Program-made: the position numbers and the translations under genes | From: Centropus unirufus | Lineage: Eukaryota > Chordata > Aves > Cuculiformes > Centropidae | DNA: 64,000 bases | Assembly: GCA_013397695.1 (NCBI GenBank) | Contig: VYZI01000105.1 | Location: 218,006-282,005 of the forward strand | Reading direction: 5' to 3' | In this document: piece by piece, positions 1 through 12,800 of the stretch | Position numbering within the stretch: the stretch's first letter is position 1 | How the letters are laid out: the number at the start of each line of letters is the position of its first letter | The notes under the pieces: model-generated | Database searches by the model: none | Told to the model about the DNA's origin: nothing | What the model saw: only the letters and a program-made list of their open reading frames with translations

Positions 1-980
1 ATGCAGATTATTGGTCTAGCCAGACCCAGCCTAGGAGGGTATCTTTTGTGTTCACATGTTCTTACATTCTTGACTACACCCCATAGTAATAAGTGGGGAC
101 ATGAACACGTGATCAGAATATGTTGCACCTCTTGAAGTGTTGGTTGTTGGTCAGTTCAACAGAGGGAGGCTTCCTCATGCCGTGCCTTTGAGTTTTGTGC
201 CGAATTATGACAGTACCGGAGCAGATTGTGTCCATTCGGTTCAGAAGTGGGAATGTTAATGTTCTACTTGCTGGCTTGACTTGAGAGAGATGGTTCTTCT
301 CATGGTCCCTACAATTCCATGTTGCAGATCTTCTGAAGACAATAGTGCAGCTTGTGTCAGTAGTAGAGCACAGTGAGCTCCGTTCTCAGATGTTTTCCTT
401 CTGTGCATCTGTCCCATCTTCAGAAGTGTTGTGGGTTGACTGAGACAAAGGGAAGGATTAATGTGGGAATTTCAGGGAAATATAGGAGGCAGAATGAGGT
501 GGGTGAGGCAGCCCAAAGGTCTAATAGGTACCACTCATTTGGCTTAGATCCCAAAACATCTTGTTAGTCTCATGTTTAGAAGTAACTTTTTACTCTCATG
601 TCAATTGCAGACTCGAGTCTTTCCTAGCACATAAAAACTACATCTTCATGTGAATGATTCCTTCCAATTTTAGTCTCTGCAGAATTGAGCAATGGACAGC
701 TTTGTAGTATGTTTGTATCAGATACAATAGGAAAGAGTTAAGACATTCCAGTTACATTTCTCTTTCCCTTAAAAAAAACCCCAACACAAAATCAAGATAA
801 TTCTAGAAACACACTTATTTAATCATATTAAATAAAGAAGTTGAGGGCACTTTTGTAGACATCCATATTACTGCCAAAGGACTATTAAGCCTACAAGTTG
901 TTTTTTTTCTATTTCTTCTGTAGAATTTCAAGCACTATGTCCAGTGATGTTGTATGAGCACCAACACATTTGATTGCTAT
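1..980. other. Unique sequence, no gene seen
   Basis: No repeat family, RNA gene or convincing exon is visible. The best open frame (plus, 373-567, 64 codons) has no recognisable domain and is of chance length. The stretch ends where a CR1 3' end begins. Confidence 0.6.
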
Positions 981-1102
981 TCAAGGTCAGGTTGGATGGG
1001 GCCTTGAACAGCCTGATCTAGTGGGAGGTGGCAGGGGGTTTGCAGCTAGATGAGCTTCACGGTCCTTCCAACCCAAACCATTCAATGATTCTCTGATTCT
1101 AT
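981..1102 (+). mobile_element. CR1 LINE, 3' end fragment
   Basis: About 120 bases matching the CR1 3' terminus: the run encoding the last ORF2 codons (AGGTTGGATGGGGCCTTGA), then the CCTTCCAACCCAAACCATTC block, then diverged copies of the ATTCTATG octamer. The copy is heavily 5'-truncated, as is usual for CR1, and has no poly(A) tail. The octamers show several substitutions, so it is not very young. Confidence 0.93.
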
Positions 1103-4100
1103 CAGTCTTTTTTTTTGGTCTGCCATGGAGCTACTGTGCCACATTTTGCTTCACGTGAAAACACTGATAAAAAAAAAAAAATGTTCTTGTGGATTAGATA
1201 AGGAATTCGCCCTAGGAAATGTTGGTTCAGTTCCCATCTTGGTCATATATGCAGCAGCATACCCATCACGAGCCTCTTGTTCTAGTTGGAATCTAATTGA
1301 CTGGCAGAAAGGCAATGAAACCTGCAGGTCTCATTTCTTCAGTTGTATAATGAAATGATCATGATATCTTAGTCCCTTGAGGACTTTGAGGATTATTTAC
1401 CCTCCTACCCAGAATACCCTGATATTTCCCTGTTGAGGGTTATATAAGAATCTGGAGAGAAAGACTAATCATACTTGAGGTAAACAAGCAGCAAATGGAT
1501 TATGTGATAGTAATTCCATGTGCAGCATAGTGTAATAAAATTAACATTTGAGTAATGACAAACTTAGAGCCTTTGGGGATGAGAGTACTAGAAACAAGGA
1601 AACATTGAAGAGGTTTCTAAGAGGTGAGAAACAAACCAAAATGAGCTTTATTTTTCCTCCATACCCCATTCTCTTACATTCAAGATTTTGCTTTTATGGG
1701 CTGAATAACAAGTGATGTAGACAGAAAGAAAATCTATCTCTGTGCCAGGTTTCATTAAATGTTGGCCAGAGAAGTAAATGTAGACATAAAGAAGACAGAA
1801 TGGCAAACTAAACACAAAACACTGAATGAGAGAAAGACATTTTATCATAGACAGCATTATAAGAAGTAGTTTCCTGTCTGGAGTGGTAAGGAAAGCACTG
1901 ACATCTTGACTTCAGATGTTACTGTCAGTACAAAAATCCCACAAGTTGACTTGTAAATGGAGGGAGAGATTTCTTGGAGTCAGGGACTAATCACTGAAAG
2001 ATTAAATGGGAATTCATAGTAGAGGAATGCAAATAAGAGTGTCAGAAGGAAAAGTTCTCAGTCCTATGCTGCAAGAAGTGCACACCTGATTGTCTTTTCT
2101 TTGCCCAATGCCCAAGTTCATGTTGGAAGTCCCTGGACATAAGACAGCAGTTAAGTATGCATTTTGTGGGAATGGAAGGAGGGAATGTACCAGCACCCCT
2201 TGCACCTTGTACTATATGGTGATCCTTGAAAGAAATTTGCCTTACATCTTAGGACTTTCTTTTAATGTAAAAATAATCGGAGACGTGGAGAGTCTGAACA
2301 CAGTAATAGCATAATTGCATTAAATCCATGTTGCTGTAGAAAGACAGGAATGTGACAGGTTTATAGTCACCCTTCAGCCACTTCTCCATCAAATGACATA
2401 GCCATAACCACAAAGTGCAAGGGAACTATTCAAGTTGGAGCTTTTTTGCTTTTAGCTCCCCATTTTTCCCCGAGACCCTTTTGTCCAGACACTGCAAGTT
2501 ACTCCCCTGTTACCAGCTAGCCATTTCTCCAGGTTTAGAATTGAGATTAAGCTCTGCCCCCACTTGGAGAGGAGCAGCACCTTTAGCATGGTCAACGCTG
2601 GCTGTGAAAAGGCTGTGCAAGTACATATCACAGAAGCCACATGAACTCTCTCTCCTAATCACTGAAAGACTAGATGCTGCCCAGAAATGAAGAATTGTTT
2701 TCTATCCTAAGGTGAAGAAATCAGTGTTTGATTTTGTTGTGTAGTAAAAGAACACTACTTGAAATCTTGGAGGGGAAGGACAATTAGTCAAGAAAATGCC
2801 AGTTCCTGTCTCCTTTCAAGACTCAAATAAGGCAGGAGAAGCTTTAATTTCAGTCAATGACCATATAGCTAAGCCACTGACTACTCTGGGTGTGTATCTA
2901 GGCTTGTCATCCAGAAAAGAAATCTATGAATCAGATAAAACTTTGCCCTTTCCATATATCTTTAAAACACTACTCACTGAAAGGAAAACAGACAAACCTT
3001 AAAGAAGATGATATTCCTATCAGTGGAGAATTTACCGGTGCTGTAAGTGGAACCTAGGGAAGGCAAGGGACGGTGTTCTATATCCTGCTCCACTCTTGTA
3101 TAATTGCTTTCAGTTTAGTTAAGTTGTCTTACCTTCATTTAAATTAATTCTTTATCTCTTAGCAGGTATGACTTTAGTTTTGTGAAAGAGAATACGAGAA
3201 CTGGGATGGACTTGTGAGTCACGGCACTTCCCCCAACAAAATTTAGGCATTTACTCAGTGATGATTACTAATGCACCTGTTTTGCTTTTGATGGAGTACA
3301 AGTAGAGCCTAGGGTGCCTTGTTTCTACAGAGACTCCTTTGCTGTAGGCGATCATGGCTAGTCAGATGTACCACTCACTGAGGGATAGGCAACTACAAGT
3401 CATCTGTTTCTTTATGAAGCTCCCCTACTGACTGTGCAGCTTTAAGTATCCTAAGGAGCTCCAGCAAGTTTATGCTCCCTACTGATACATCTCTGAGCAC
3501 AGAAGGAAAAATGCATTAGCTGACAGAGATATTAATAATGCAGAGAAAGGTAAAATTCAGCTCTACCATAACATAACCAAGCTATTGTAATATTTGGCTT
3601 TGATTGTGCGTGCATACCCAGTGATGTATTTACTTTGATCAAGACATTATAGCAACAATTTTCACTGATAAAGTGTTTTTCTGTTAATGAGATCACCTGA
3701 GCCAGTGACAGGAGCAATGATAACTGTGTATTCATTTCAGGTTGTTCAGGTATTCCCTCTTTTGTGTTCTGTCTGCAGTCACAAAGTCAAAGTAAATATC
3801 CATCAGCTCAGCAATGCTTCCTCTCTGACTTTCCCCTTGAAATCACAGTTTATTTGCATTGAAGAACTTGGCATCAAACAAGAGAGAAGATAAGCCAGGG
3901 GAAAAAAATGTTCAGTGTCCCCCAGCTTTCCCTCTGTGCTACGAGAAATAAATGGACTTGAAATAGTGACTTTGACTCAGATGCTGATAACACTACTGGT
4001 CATTATTTTATTTGTCCAGGGAGAATGGGGAAATTCAGGGCTAAAAAAAGCTAATTGCCATAATGTCCTGTACCAGTTACAGGCCAATTGAGAGTGTGAA

Positions 4101-4274
4101 CAGCTTGGATTGCAATTTAGAGTTGCACTAAATTATGTCAACAGCCATCAGAAAATCCACCAGCAAGTGGGAACGGGACTGAAATGGAAATGTCAGTGCA
4201 ACACTTATTAGTGTCTTTGCAGGAAGAGAATTGCCAGGAGAAGGATGAAGTTGGTAAAGAGTTTGACTCTTCAA

Positions 4275-4293
4275 CTTAAACCCTTGGTTTAAG
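4275..4293. repeat. Short perfect inverted repeat
   Basis: CTTAAACC is followed by the 3-base spacer CTT and its complement GGTTTAAG. A second overlapping pairing is possible between AACCCTT (4279-4285) and AAGGGTT (4291-4297). There is no T tract or gene nearby to suggest a function. Confidence 0.7.
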
Positions 4294-4999
4294 GGTTAAT
4301 ATTCTGCTTTTTTAATGTCCGCATTGTTACAAAACCAGAACAACTCCTAGCAGTGTATTAAGCAATATGGCATACATATACCTGTGATGTTTTTTTTCCT
4401 TCTTTCTACCACCTTTTTCCAGAAGAATTTTATGGGCAGCACAGAATTTCCTTGTGGGCCAGCTTGATTTTGTTCTGTATTTATGCAAAGGAAGTTTATA
4501 CTTGGAGAAATCAGTAAGGTACATGAGGATCTTTATGTCTTGAAGGAGATCATTCACAGTCTTTGACAAGTTCTGCCAAAATCTGATTATATTGACATGA
4601 GAAGGTGATGACAAGCTCAACTTTTCTCCACCTCATGCCATGTCAAGCTGCAATCTGGACTCCTAGTGCCTGGTTCTTGCTGACAATCTATATTGGAAGG
4701 GAAGAGAAATGGCTTTGGCATAGCATGACAGATAATAAGGATCTAATGTTAGTAGCTCAGCACCAGACTAGACTGAGCTCATTTCTGCCTGTTTGTTCTC
4801 CCTCCCTAGGCAGAAATGTCCTTCTAGTTCCTACATGGTAAAATCTCAAAAAATCAAGCATTACATTCCCTCTTATCATGTACTGGATTTGCTGATCTCC
4901 CTCCTGGATTTTTAGATATGAAGTTAAAGACCCAGAAATATGACAACCTTTAATCTCATTCAACACTATGTGATCAATAATACTGCAATAACATTAATA

Positions 5000-5042
5000 T
5001 GATAATTCTGTGATAATAATAATCTGTGATAATTCTGTGATA
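5000..5042. repeat. 16-base direct duplication, 27-base offset
   Basis: TGATAATTCTGTGATA occurs at 5000-5015 and again at 5027-5042, separated by an AATAATAATC-type spacer. It looks like local slippage in AT-rich DNA. Confidence 0.85.
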
Positions 5043-7815
5043 TACAGAGTAAATGCCGCTGTGCCTGAGTCTTTTAAGTCCATTTTAATTTCTCTCCTTT
5101 TTTTTTCTCTGGGACTTCATAACATTAATCTTGGGAATGAGCATACAGTTGAGGGTGCGCATGGCAAGTTACAATGGAATTTCCACTCAATAAGACCTTT
5201 GTCTCTGTTTTAATCCCTGGATCTGTGCCAAGTGCAAACATGTCAGCAGAACATTGGTATCGGAGGGGTTGGCAGAAACTATCTATTCTGAAAACCAGTA
5301 CTTGATTATCTACAATAACCTTTCAGTATTTCCAAGGTTAACATCTTTTTCCTTAGTATCTGCCTTAGTAGATCATAATTATTTGGTCTTATCTTTAGAA
5401 AATTTAATCAAAGTATGTTTGGCCATTTTCAGGAATGAGGTTAATAAAATATTTCAGTTGTTTCAGCATTTCTGAAAAAAATCCTGATGACTTTTCCATT
5501 CCTTTTGCTTTCAGTGAGCATTTTCAAAGTTTTTCTATCCCTTAAAAAGCAACCTAAATCTGAATAGAGTCCTCATACTCTGAGATTTGACCAACACTAA
5601 CAAGAGTTCCCAACTATGCTGTCTATTCTAAATGTCTTCCAGTCAGAGGCTGAGAAGGATTTTCTTTGGACTAACAGTTCTGAGCTATGGAAGATTCAAT
5701 ATTCAAATTGACGAGTTTTAATAACGGTTTACCAAGTAGGCCTGATGAATAAAGGATGATATTTTACACTCACAAGGTCTTGCAGAGCTTTAGATCTTGA
5801 TATAAGAAAAATGTGATTCTATGTATGTCTGTTCTCTTGCCACTGTCAAATAACTATGATCCCAATACAGTTTCTCAAAGATAAAAGCAATCCAATATTT
5901 ATATGCTTAAATACTATATGAATAATAACATAAATGCACATGGAATCTAAATTGGTGCCACATAGAATTAAAGATGCACTAACACTTGAGATTCATTGTG
6001 GCATTTCCAAAACTAGGAGTACTTGATTCAGTGATTGCATAATGTATTTTTATTGTGGTTTATTGGCATGTAATTATATCATAGGCAGATGGGAAAACAG
6101 GAAGAACTGAGAATTGCTGGATGATACTCATTCCTGCTGGCCTAACTCCTTTGCTGCGTGATAAGCATAGAAAAACAAGGTTTTTATTATCTGAATTTAA
6201 AATCTTGTCTAGTAAATAAATAATATTCCTCACTGTAATGTGTGTTCTACAGTCCCCTGTACTCAAGTTCCTAAACAAGCAACTATGCTGTTTTGTACCT
6301 CAATAAGCAAGGATCAAAAAGCTGACAAAGAGCCCGCTTTGCATCTGGTAAATGTTCCAATTAAATGAAAGATAAGGATGCAGACAAGTGAAGATTGTTA
6401 TTATTTTCATTTTCATTCAGAAGACATCCGTTCAGCACAGAAATCTGCCATTTTAAGCATTTCAGACGTTAATAAAAAGTTTTCATTTTCCACACATGTG
6501 TTCAGAGTATAGACAAAGATATAGGAGGTGATGAGATATTCCCAAATTTGGGTTTTGCAAAGCAGTGACAGACTAGAAGGACAACACAGATTTTCTGTCT
6601 ACCAGCCTTACATGCGTGCTCATAATTATACAACATCTGATGGGACTCTGAAAGTTTGTCTTCAAAGATTTCCTCAATTCCTGAATGGCTGAGGGCTGTC
6701 CTGCTGCTGAGCAGAGAAAAATAACCTCTAGTAGGTTTTGCAATGAGACATGACCTATTACCCCATCAACTCACACTCTCCTCTTAAGATCACACTTCCC
6801 AGGAGTGTGAATCATAAGCAAATGAGATTTTCACTGTTAAAGCACCTCATTATTTTCACAGTGCTATCATCATCAGCTGTCATTTTGCCTGGGAAACTTA
6901 AGACATGAACATGATCATGGGTGAAAGCTCTTTCAAGGGGCGCAGGCTACTGCCCTGGGAGACTGAGGAGGAAAGAAGACTTTTTGGATATCCTGGTGGC
7001 ACCAGTGACATTGAGTGACACACACATAACAAAGGTTTTATCAACCCTGAAACAGCCCTGCTCAAGTAATACTGAATAAACCTTAAAGCTCACAGAAGCT
7101 GAGCCCGGGCGATGCAAGGAGAGGTGTATTTAGTTGGAACCACCTATTCTTAGGTACCCATATGTTTCTCTTTTTGTCCAGGGTGATAACTACAAAGTAG
7201 AGCTTGGTTGCTATGTTCATTTGTGATGGGAATTCTGTTGAATTCTGGAGATAAAAGTCCTTGCGGGAAGATTAATCAGCCCTCAAAAGGTGCTGTCTGC
7301 ATATCAAAGTGAAATTATAACTGCTTTAGCCAAAGATGCTCCATCTGTATTTGTGGCAGACAGGAAAGAGCTAGGAAAATTTGCACCAGGATAAGAACTC
7401 CTAAATTACGAGAGAACCTGGGGGATCATCAAAATCTTCTGAGAAGCTTCAGTATAGCTTATTCATAACTAGAAAAGCCTTGCATGTCAGCAAGGGAAGA
7501 TATTTAGGGAGGTTGCCAATTCTGAATAGTAACATTCAGATGGGAGAAGTGTTCTTGGATCATGACCTTGGATCCCAACACAGTGGTGTCCCACAGAGAA
7601 ATCCAAAGTGGCAGCTAGAATAGGAGACAGTATAATCTCACTTCATCTTTTATTGGTTTTTTTATGTTCTGTTTGTTTCAAATTTTGCTATCGTGTTCCT
7701 AGAGCTTTTTTTTGGCAAAGATAAATCTCTTATCTTCTTTATGTTTGTCTGCTGTCAGAAACAATCTTGGGTGAATCTGACAAGCTGAAGGCCCCTCATT
7801 TCCCCAGAAACTAGG

Positions 7816-7839
7816 AAAAAAAACAAAAACAAAAAAAAA
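7816..7839. repeat. A-rich low-complexity tract
   Basis: Runs of A interrupted by single C residues. No retroposed element adjoins it on the 5' side, so it is probably simple low complexity and not a poly(A) tail. Confidence 0.8.
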
Positions 7840-9329
7840 TCTGACAAAATAAACTATCAGAAGAGCTCTCCTTCAAACCTTTCTGATAGGATATCTTTGA
7901 TGACTGGCAAATCTGCAGAAGAAATGTTCACTGTTGAGTGTAAAACTTTCACTTGTACAAACAGGGAAGACTGCTCCTATTTCCAAGTAGCCACATCTTG
8001 CACCAGAGAGGGACATCCAGGTCCTGAAGGACCATAATGAGGAAACTGAGGAAATAATTTTGCCCCTCACAAATCCTGTGTATGCAGCAATGCTGCTCTG
8101 GTTTACCTTGTTAATGAAGGAGAGGAAGCAGGAACATGATGGACTGTCAGAGGAGGAACCATTTTTTGGAAGAGGAGAGATGTGTGGAGATTCTCAATAA
8201 CGCTCCATACAGCAGCAAGGAATGGACTGCAAGTCCACTGTTCCTAAGGCTTCAATAGTGTTGGCATGTCAGTGGGGATTCATTTCACTAAACATTGTAC
8301 ACAATGGAGATGACTTAATCTGAGAAAACCACATCAGGTTCCTTGTATGGTCAAAGCAGAGCAAGTTAATAGATTCACTAAAGTTTAGAGAGTGGTTTGC
8401 CCTCGTCTAGACTCTTGTGGCAGTGTGGGGCTTAGTTCCTGGCTGGTTTAGATGACAATGAAAACAGCTAAATTTAGGGGATCGGAACCCTGGCCTTCAT
8501 CATTGTAGTTTAGCTTGCTCTTGCATATATTCTCATCACCACATTCCGATGATTTTCAATGTTTCATACCTTCATTAGAAAGCAACTATTCTGTGACTTA
8601 ATAATGCATTATAATGAAAATAACTAACACTGCAGACTACAATTTCTTTTAAAAAGTTTCCCATTAATTTTCTATGATGTCTTTGTTTTCATTCTTGTTA
8701 TTACTATCCTATCTTCATATCCAAGAAGAACCCTGGGGATATAGCAGGGGATAGTACAAGGAGAGAAGAAAACAGAAGCCCTACAAGAAAATGCAGTCTC
8801 CACGTAACACACAACAGGATATGGAATACCACCCTATTTTACAATTGGGAAAAACAATTTTCAGATAGAAAAAAGCTGCTAAAATAAAGCAATAAACCAG
8901 TAACAAACATGGAATTCCCATGCTCCTAAACATCACATGTCTGATCTAACCATACAAGATAAAACTAATACCGGGGTTTTGAATATTCTTTTTTTCTGAG
9001 TGCATTAATTCTTGTAAGCACTGCAATGTAACCCATTTAACAGATTTTCCTTTAATTCTCCCCTGCTTAAGACAGTCCTTGTTCAGATTTAATACTGAAC
9101 AAAGTGGCAGCTGCCTGGTGTGTACCATGGGCACCCTGCCTATGTGAATGTTTCTGAAGATAACTTCAGGAGCTTTGAGCTCCTGAAAATGCGTGGACCA
9201 GAAGAATTTCTCTAGTGTGTGAGATTTCCTTATTAAACACCCCATATTACTGGAGATTTCCAACATGAGTTCCCAGCAGTCATGCTATATCTGAGATATC
9301 AAGTATTAAAAAGATAGGAAAATGAAATG

Positions 9330-9628
9330 AATCATAGAATGGAAGGGACCTTGAAGATCATCCAGTTCCAACCCCACTTCCACAGGCAGGTACACCTGCC
9401 ACTCGATCAGGTTTTTCAAAGCCTCATCCACCCTGGCCTTGAGCACCTCCAGGGATGGGGTTTCATGACTTCCCTAAGAAACCTGTTCCAGTACTGCACC
9501 ACCCTCACAGTTAAAAGTTTCTTCCTGATATCTAACCTAGATCTGCCATCTTCCAGTTTAAAACTGTTAACACCTGTTCAATCTCTGCACTCCTGGATAA
9601 AGAGCTCCTCCCCAGGTTTCCTATAGGC
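9330..9628 (-). mobile_element. CR1 LINE, 3' fragment (minus)
   Basis: Read on the plus strand it starts with the complement of the CR1 octamer (AATCATAGAATGG), then GGAAGGGACCTTGAAGATCA and the complement of the final ORF2 codons, ending near CCTATAGGC. About 300 bases of the CR1 3' end are kept. Its 5' end faces the 5' end of the plus-strand copy starting near 9938, so the two form an inverted pair. Confidence 0.96.
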
Positions 9629-9937
9629 AAATAAGTAGAGATTACTCAGGGATTAATTTGCAGATGATGACATGGCACCAGATTTTCCAGATAAGCATTA
9701 CCCAGGGAGAGAGGCAGAGTTGTTTGCTAGCTCTCCCTCTTTTTTTTTTTTCTCAGCATCTCATCTCCATATCCCCTCCACTCATTTTTCTTTTCACCCT
9801 TTTTTCAATCATTTTCCAACTGGATCAAAAATACAAGTGTGTCCTTCATAGCTTGTTTTGCTATCGTTCTTCAGACCAATTCCCTGCTGGGGCTGAGTGC
9901 CTAAGTTCATATGTGAAGGACACAAATTTGTTAAGTG
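9629..9937. other. Spacer between inverted CR1 copies
   Basis: About 310 bases with a pyrimidine-rich patch (12 T's near 9740). An open frame (plus, 9658-10035) crosses from this spacer into the CR1 and has no recognisable domain. It would be the main part of the loop if the flanking CR1 copies paired. Confidence 0.6.
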
Positions 9938-10388
9938 TGAGTCCAGAGGAGGCCACAAAGATGATCACAGGGCTGGTGCACCTCCCCTATGACAATAGAC
10001 AGAGAGAGGGGTTGTTCAGCCTGGAGAAGAGATGACTTCTGGGAGACCTGATAGCATCCTTCCAGTTCTTAAAGGGAACCTACAAGAAATTCATGGGGGG
10101 CGCTTTTATCAGGGAGTGCAGGGATGGGACAAGGGCTGGAGGGAGCTTAAAGAGGGGTGATTTAGATCAGATATTAGGAAGGAATTCTTTACTGTGGGGG
10201 TGGTGAGGCACTGGCATGTTTCTGCAGAGAAGTTGTAAATGCCCCATCCCTGGAGGTGTTCAAGACCAGGATTTGATGATGCTTTCAGATACCTGATCCA
10301 GTGGAAGGTTTCCCTGCCTATGGCAGCCAGGTTGGAACTAGATGATCTTTAAGTTCCCTTCTGATCCAACCCATTTGGTGATTCTATA
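9938..10388 (+). mobile_element. CR1 LINE, 3' fragment
   Basis: About 450 bases of CR1 3' sequence: the GTCCAGAGGAGGCCAC block, TTCAGCCTGGAGAAGAGATG, the TATCAGGGAGTGCAGGGATG block, the ORF2 end (GGTGAGGCACTGGCA), and a diverged tail ending in GATTCTAT. Frame-disrupting changes are present (for example TGA directly after GAGAAGAGA). It gives an in-window template for the sequence hidden by the gap in the CR1 at 44455-45236. Confidence 0.97.
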
Positions 10389-12610
10389 CATTACTCCTTG
10401 TTCTTTTGTCCCACACATCTTTTCTGTCACATCTTGATCAGCTTCTTACCTTACTACTTCAGTTTCTTGTGAATCCTTATGTGGCTTTTCCTGTGAAATC
10501 AAAACCATCTCTGCCCTAATATTATTTTGTGCAGAACAAGACTTGCTCAAGAAAAGAGGTATTTCACTTCACTGTCTAGGAAACAAATAAACAATTTCAG
10601 CTCAAATTGACCAGAAATGAACAATTTTTTATCTCTGTGGGAATGGCTATGTAACCTCATAATAAGGGCAAAATCAAGACAGGTTCAACATACAGGATAA
10701 ATTCCCTTGAACAGACAAGGGATTTTGCTCTCTTTTCCATCAACAAGTTTTAGAACCTCTTGTTTTGTAGGAGAGAATTTTCCTTCCACACATGAGAGCT
10801 CAGCCATACAAATAAATTCTTAAGCCAGTAGTTCTGAAGAATTTAACCCAGAATTGTAAGTAATCTTGTTTTAGACATCTACTTGATCCATACCCAAATA
10901 TATTCCTTTAGAAAACTAAAGGTATTAGCTGATATTTTAACTTAATCAGATGAGTTACAAACTTAATTTCCAAATTACCACTTGAATTAAATAGATGCTG
11001 ATTAACCTAATCAGTATTTTTTTAAATTAGAAATCATGCTGTTCTATTTAAAATAAATTTCAGTTTTGGAAAAATGAAAACAGAGTAATTATAGTAAAAT
11101 AAAAGGACAAGCTTCTTCAAGATCCAATCCATGCAGTTAACTTCCTGAGAACTAAACTGAAGGTATGGCCTAAACCTACTCTCATATTTCCATCTCCTAC
11201 TTCTTTCCACTGCTAGTGATGAAAATTTCCTTTCAAGATGGATATGATACAGCTTCTCAATGTTACCATGCCAAACATCTTGAAGAACAAGGCTGCGAAC
11301 AAAGAAATAACTTGACTCAGAAATGTGTAAGTACAATTTTTGAAACCTCTATCATTGCAGACATTTTACTTGGTACTACACCACTCACACCAAGGAATGC
11401 CTAATGGACTCTTTATCAGATCATATTTTTCAGGAATAAGGCAATGGACAGCTTGGGAATATGTTTAGGAGACAGTCTGTGCACAGTAGGTATCCAACTG
11501 GACATTTGAAAACTGCATCTCAGATATTCCTTGTCTGCACATCCCAGGTGCTCTTACACGAGGTTAGTCACAGCCTTTTGTCTGTTTTTCTGAAGTCCAG
11601 GTCTGCTGCTGATATTAAAAGTCACCCCAGAGCAGTGGGTCAGGCACCAACACTAGAACTGCTGGGTATTCCATGCTGCTAACAATTGCACTTCTTGTAC
11701 AAATGTGATCTTTACACAAGAGATTCTTCATTTGGCAGAGGGAAGACCATAAAGAGGAATTAAGATGTTTCACTGGGGAGTTCTAGTAATCTTCTCTGGA
11801 AACCTTCTCCTTTGTTTTAGATTACAGAGCCCAATCAAACACTGCAATGATTTTTGAAAGGATTCTGGAGGGATTAAAAGATGCATTTTCAAACCTACCT
11901 CTGCGCCTATGTGTACTCTATACTTATTCCTCCAAATCTTTGCCAATGAGAATGTTTCTGCAGAATAGGAGAAAAAAATCTAACCTTGTTATCTGCATGC
12001 AGAATTTAATTTTTTCATCTTGTAAACTGGTAAATGAGAGATATGATGTTCAAGTTGAATTGCTCTGAGTTGGGATTCAGCTCACAGAATAAATGCAGCT
12101 GGAATATACACAAACATTTCTGCTCATTCCAGTGGTACAATTTCCCATTATGCTAAATAAATTTTCTTCTTAAGAAATTCTGCTATCTGAAGAGAAATAA
12201 GGTTGCGTTCCTTCTCCTACAAAGAGAGTTGTAGTGCCAATGAGGGTTGCTCTGTTGCTACTGAATTCATTGTCAGGCATTTCCCTTGCACTACATGATC
12301 CCTTTCCAGGATCTTACTTCATTCATGTGAATAGTCCATTCTCACTTCACTTGTGTCAGAGGAATTCCTCAAGTCATTCAAGATTTGCAGTATTTTTTTT
12401 TCACTATTTTATGTGAGGAGAGAAGAAAGTCAGAAGATAGAGAGATGCCAACAGGTTATGGTGACACATCTTTGCTACACAGCCGGAAATAAGCCAATAC
12501 TTTTCTAGGAATGTATTCCTTAATTCCTGTTATCATATGGAGTTCCCTGTGAAAGTTGACTTTCCTCTTCTAGGTCTGTTTATCATGATACACATGATAT
12601 TACACCAGTT
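10389..12610. other. Unique sequence, no gene seen
   Basis: About 2.2 kb between CR1 copies. The best frame is 100 codons (minus, 11034-11336) and overlaps another on the opposite strand; neither shows a domain. The composition is AT-rich around 10,850-11,100. Confidence 0.6.
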
Positions 12611-12800
12611 GTGAAGGTGGTGAGCACTGGAACAGGTTTGCCCAGAGAAGTCATAGAAACCCCATCCCTAGAGGTGTTCAAGGTCAAGTTGGATGAGGCC
12701 TTGAGTAATCTGATCCAGTGCAAGGTGTCAGTGCCCTTGGCAAGTGGGTTGGAAATGGATGTTCTTCAACTTCCTCCTAACCAAAACCATTGTATGAGTC
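12611..12800 (+). mobile_element. CR1 LINE, 3' end fragment
   Basis: Begins in the ORF2 C-terminal stretch (encoding GLPREVIETPSLEVFKVKLD-like residues), continues through GATCCAGTG and CCAAAACCATTGTATGAGTC. The 65-codon open frame here is residual CR1 ORF2 and not a host gene. Only a degenerate octamer remains. Confidence 0.95.

Larger units (their letters stand above)
1103..9329. other. Long CR1-free unique stretch
   Basis: About 8.2 kb without a recognisable interspersed repeat, the longest such block here. It holds only short low-complexity features: a 13-base A run at 1169-1181, a small inverted repeat at 4275-4293, a 16-base duplication at 5000-5042 and an A-rich tract at 7816-7839. 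The longest open frame is 106 codons (minus, 8946-9266), with no recognisable domain. Part of it (about 3990-4240) has a composition that could suit a conserved non-coding element. Confidence 0.6.

Noticed and set aside
4327..4620. 97-codon minus frame
   Set aside because: No domain, chance length, and it overlaps AT-rich low-complexity sequence.
8946..9266. 106-codon minus frame next to a CR1
   Set aside because: Length within chance expectation for this base composition and no recognised motif.
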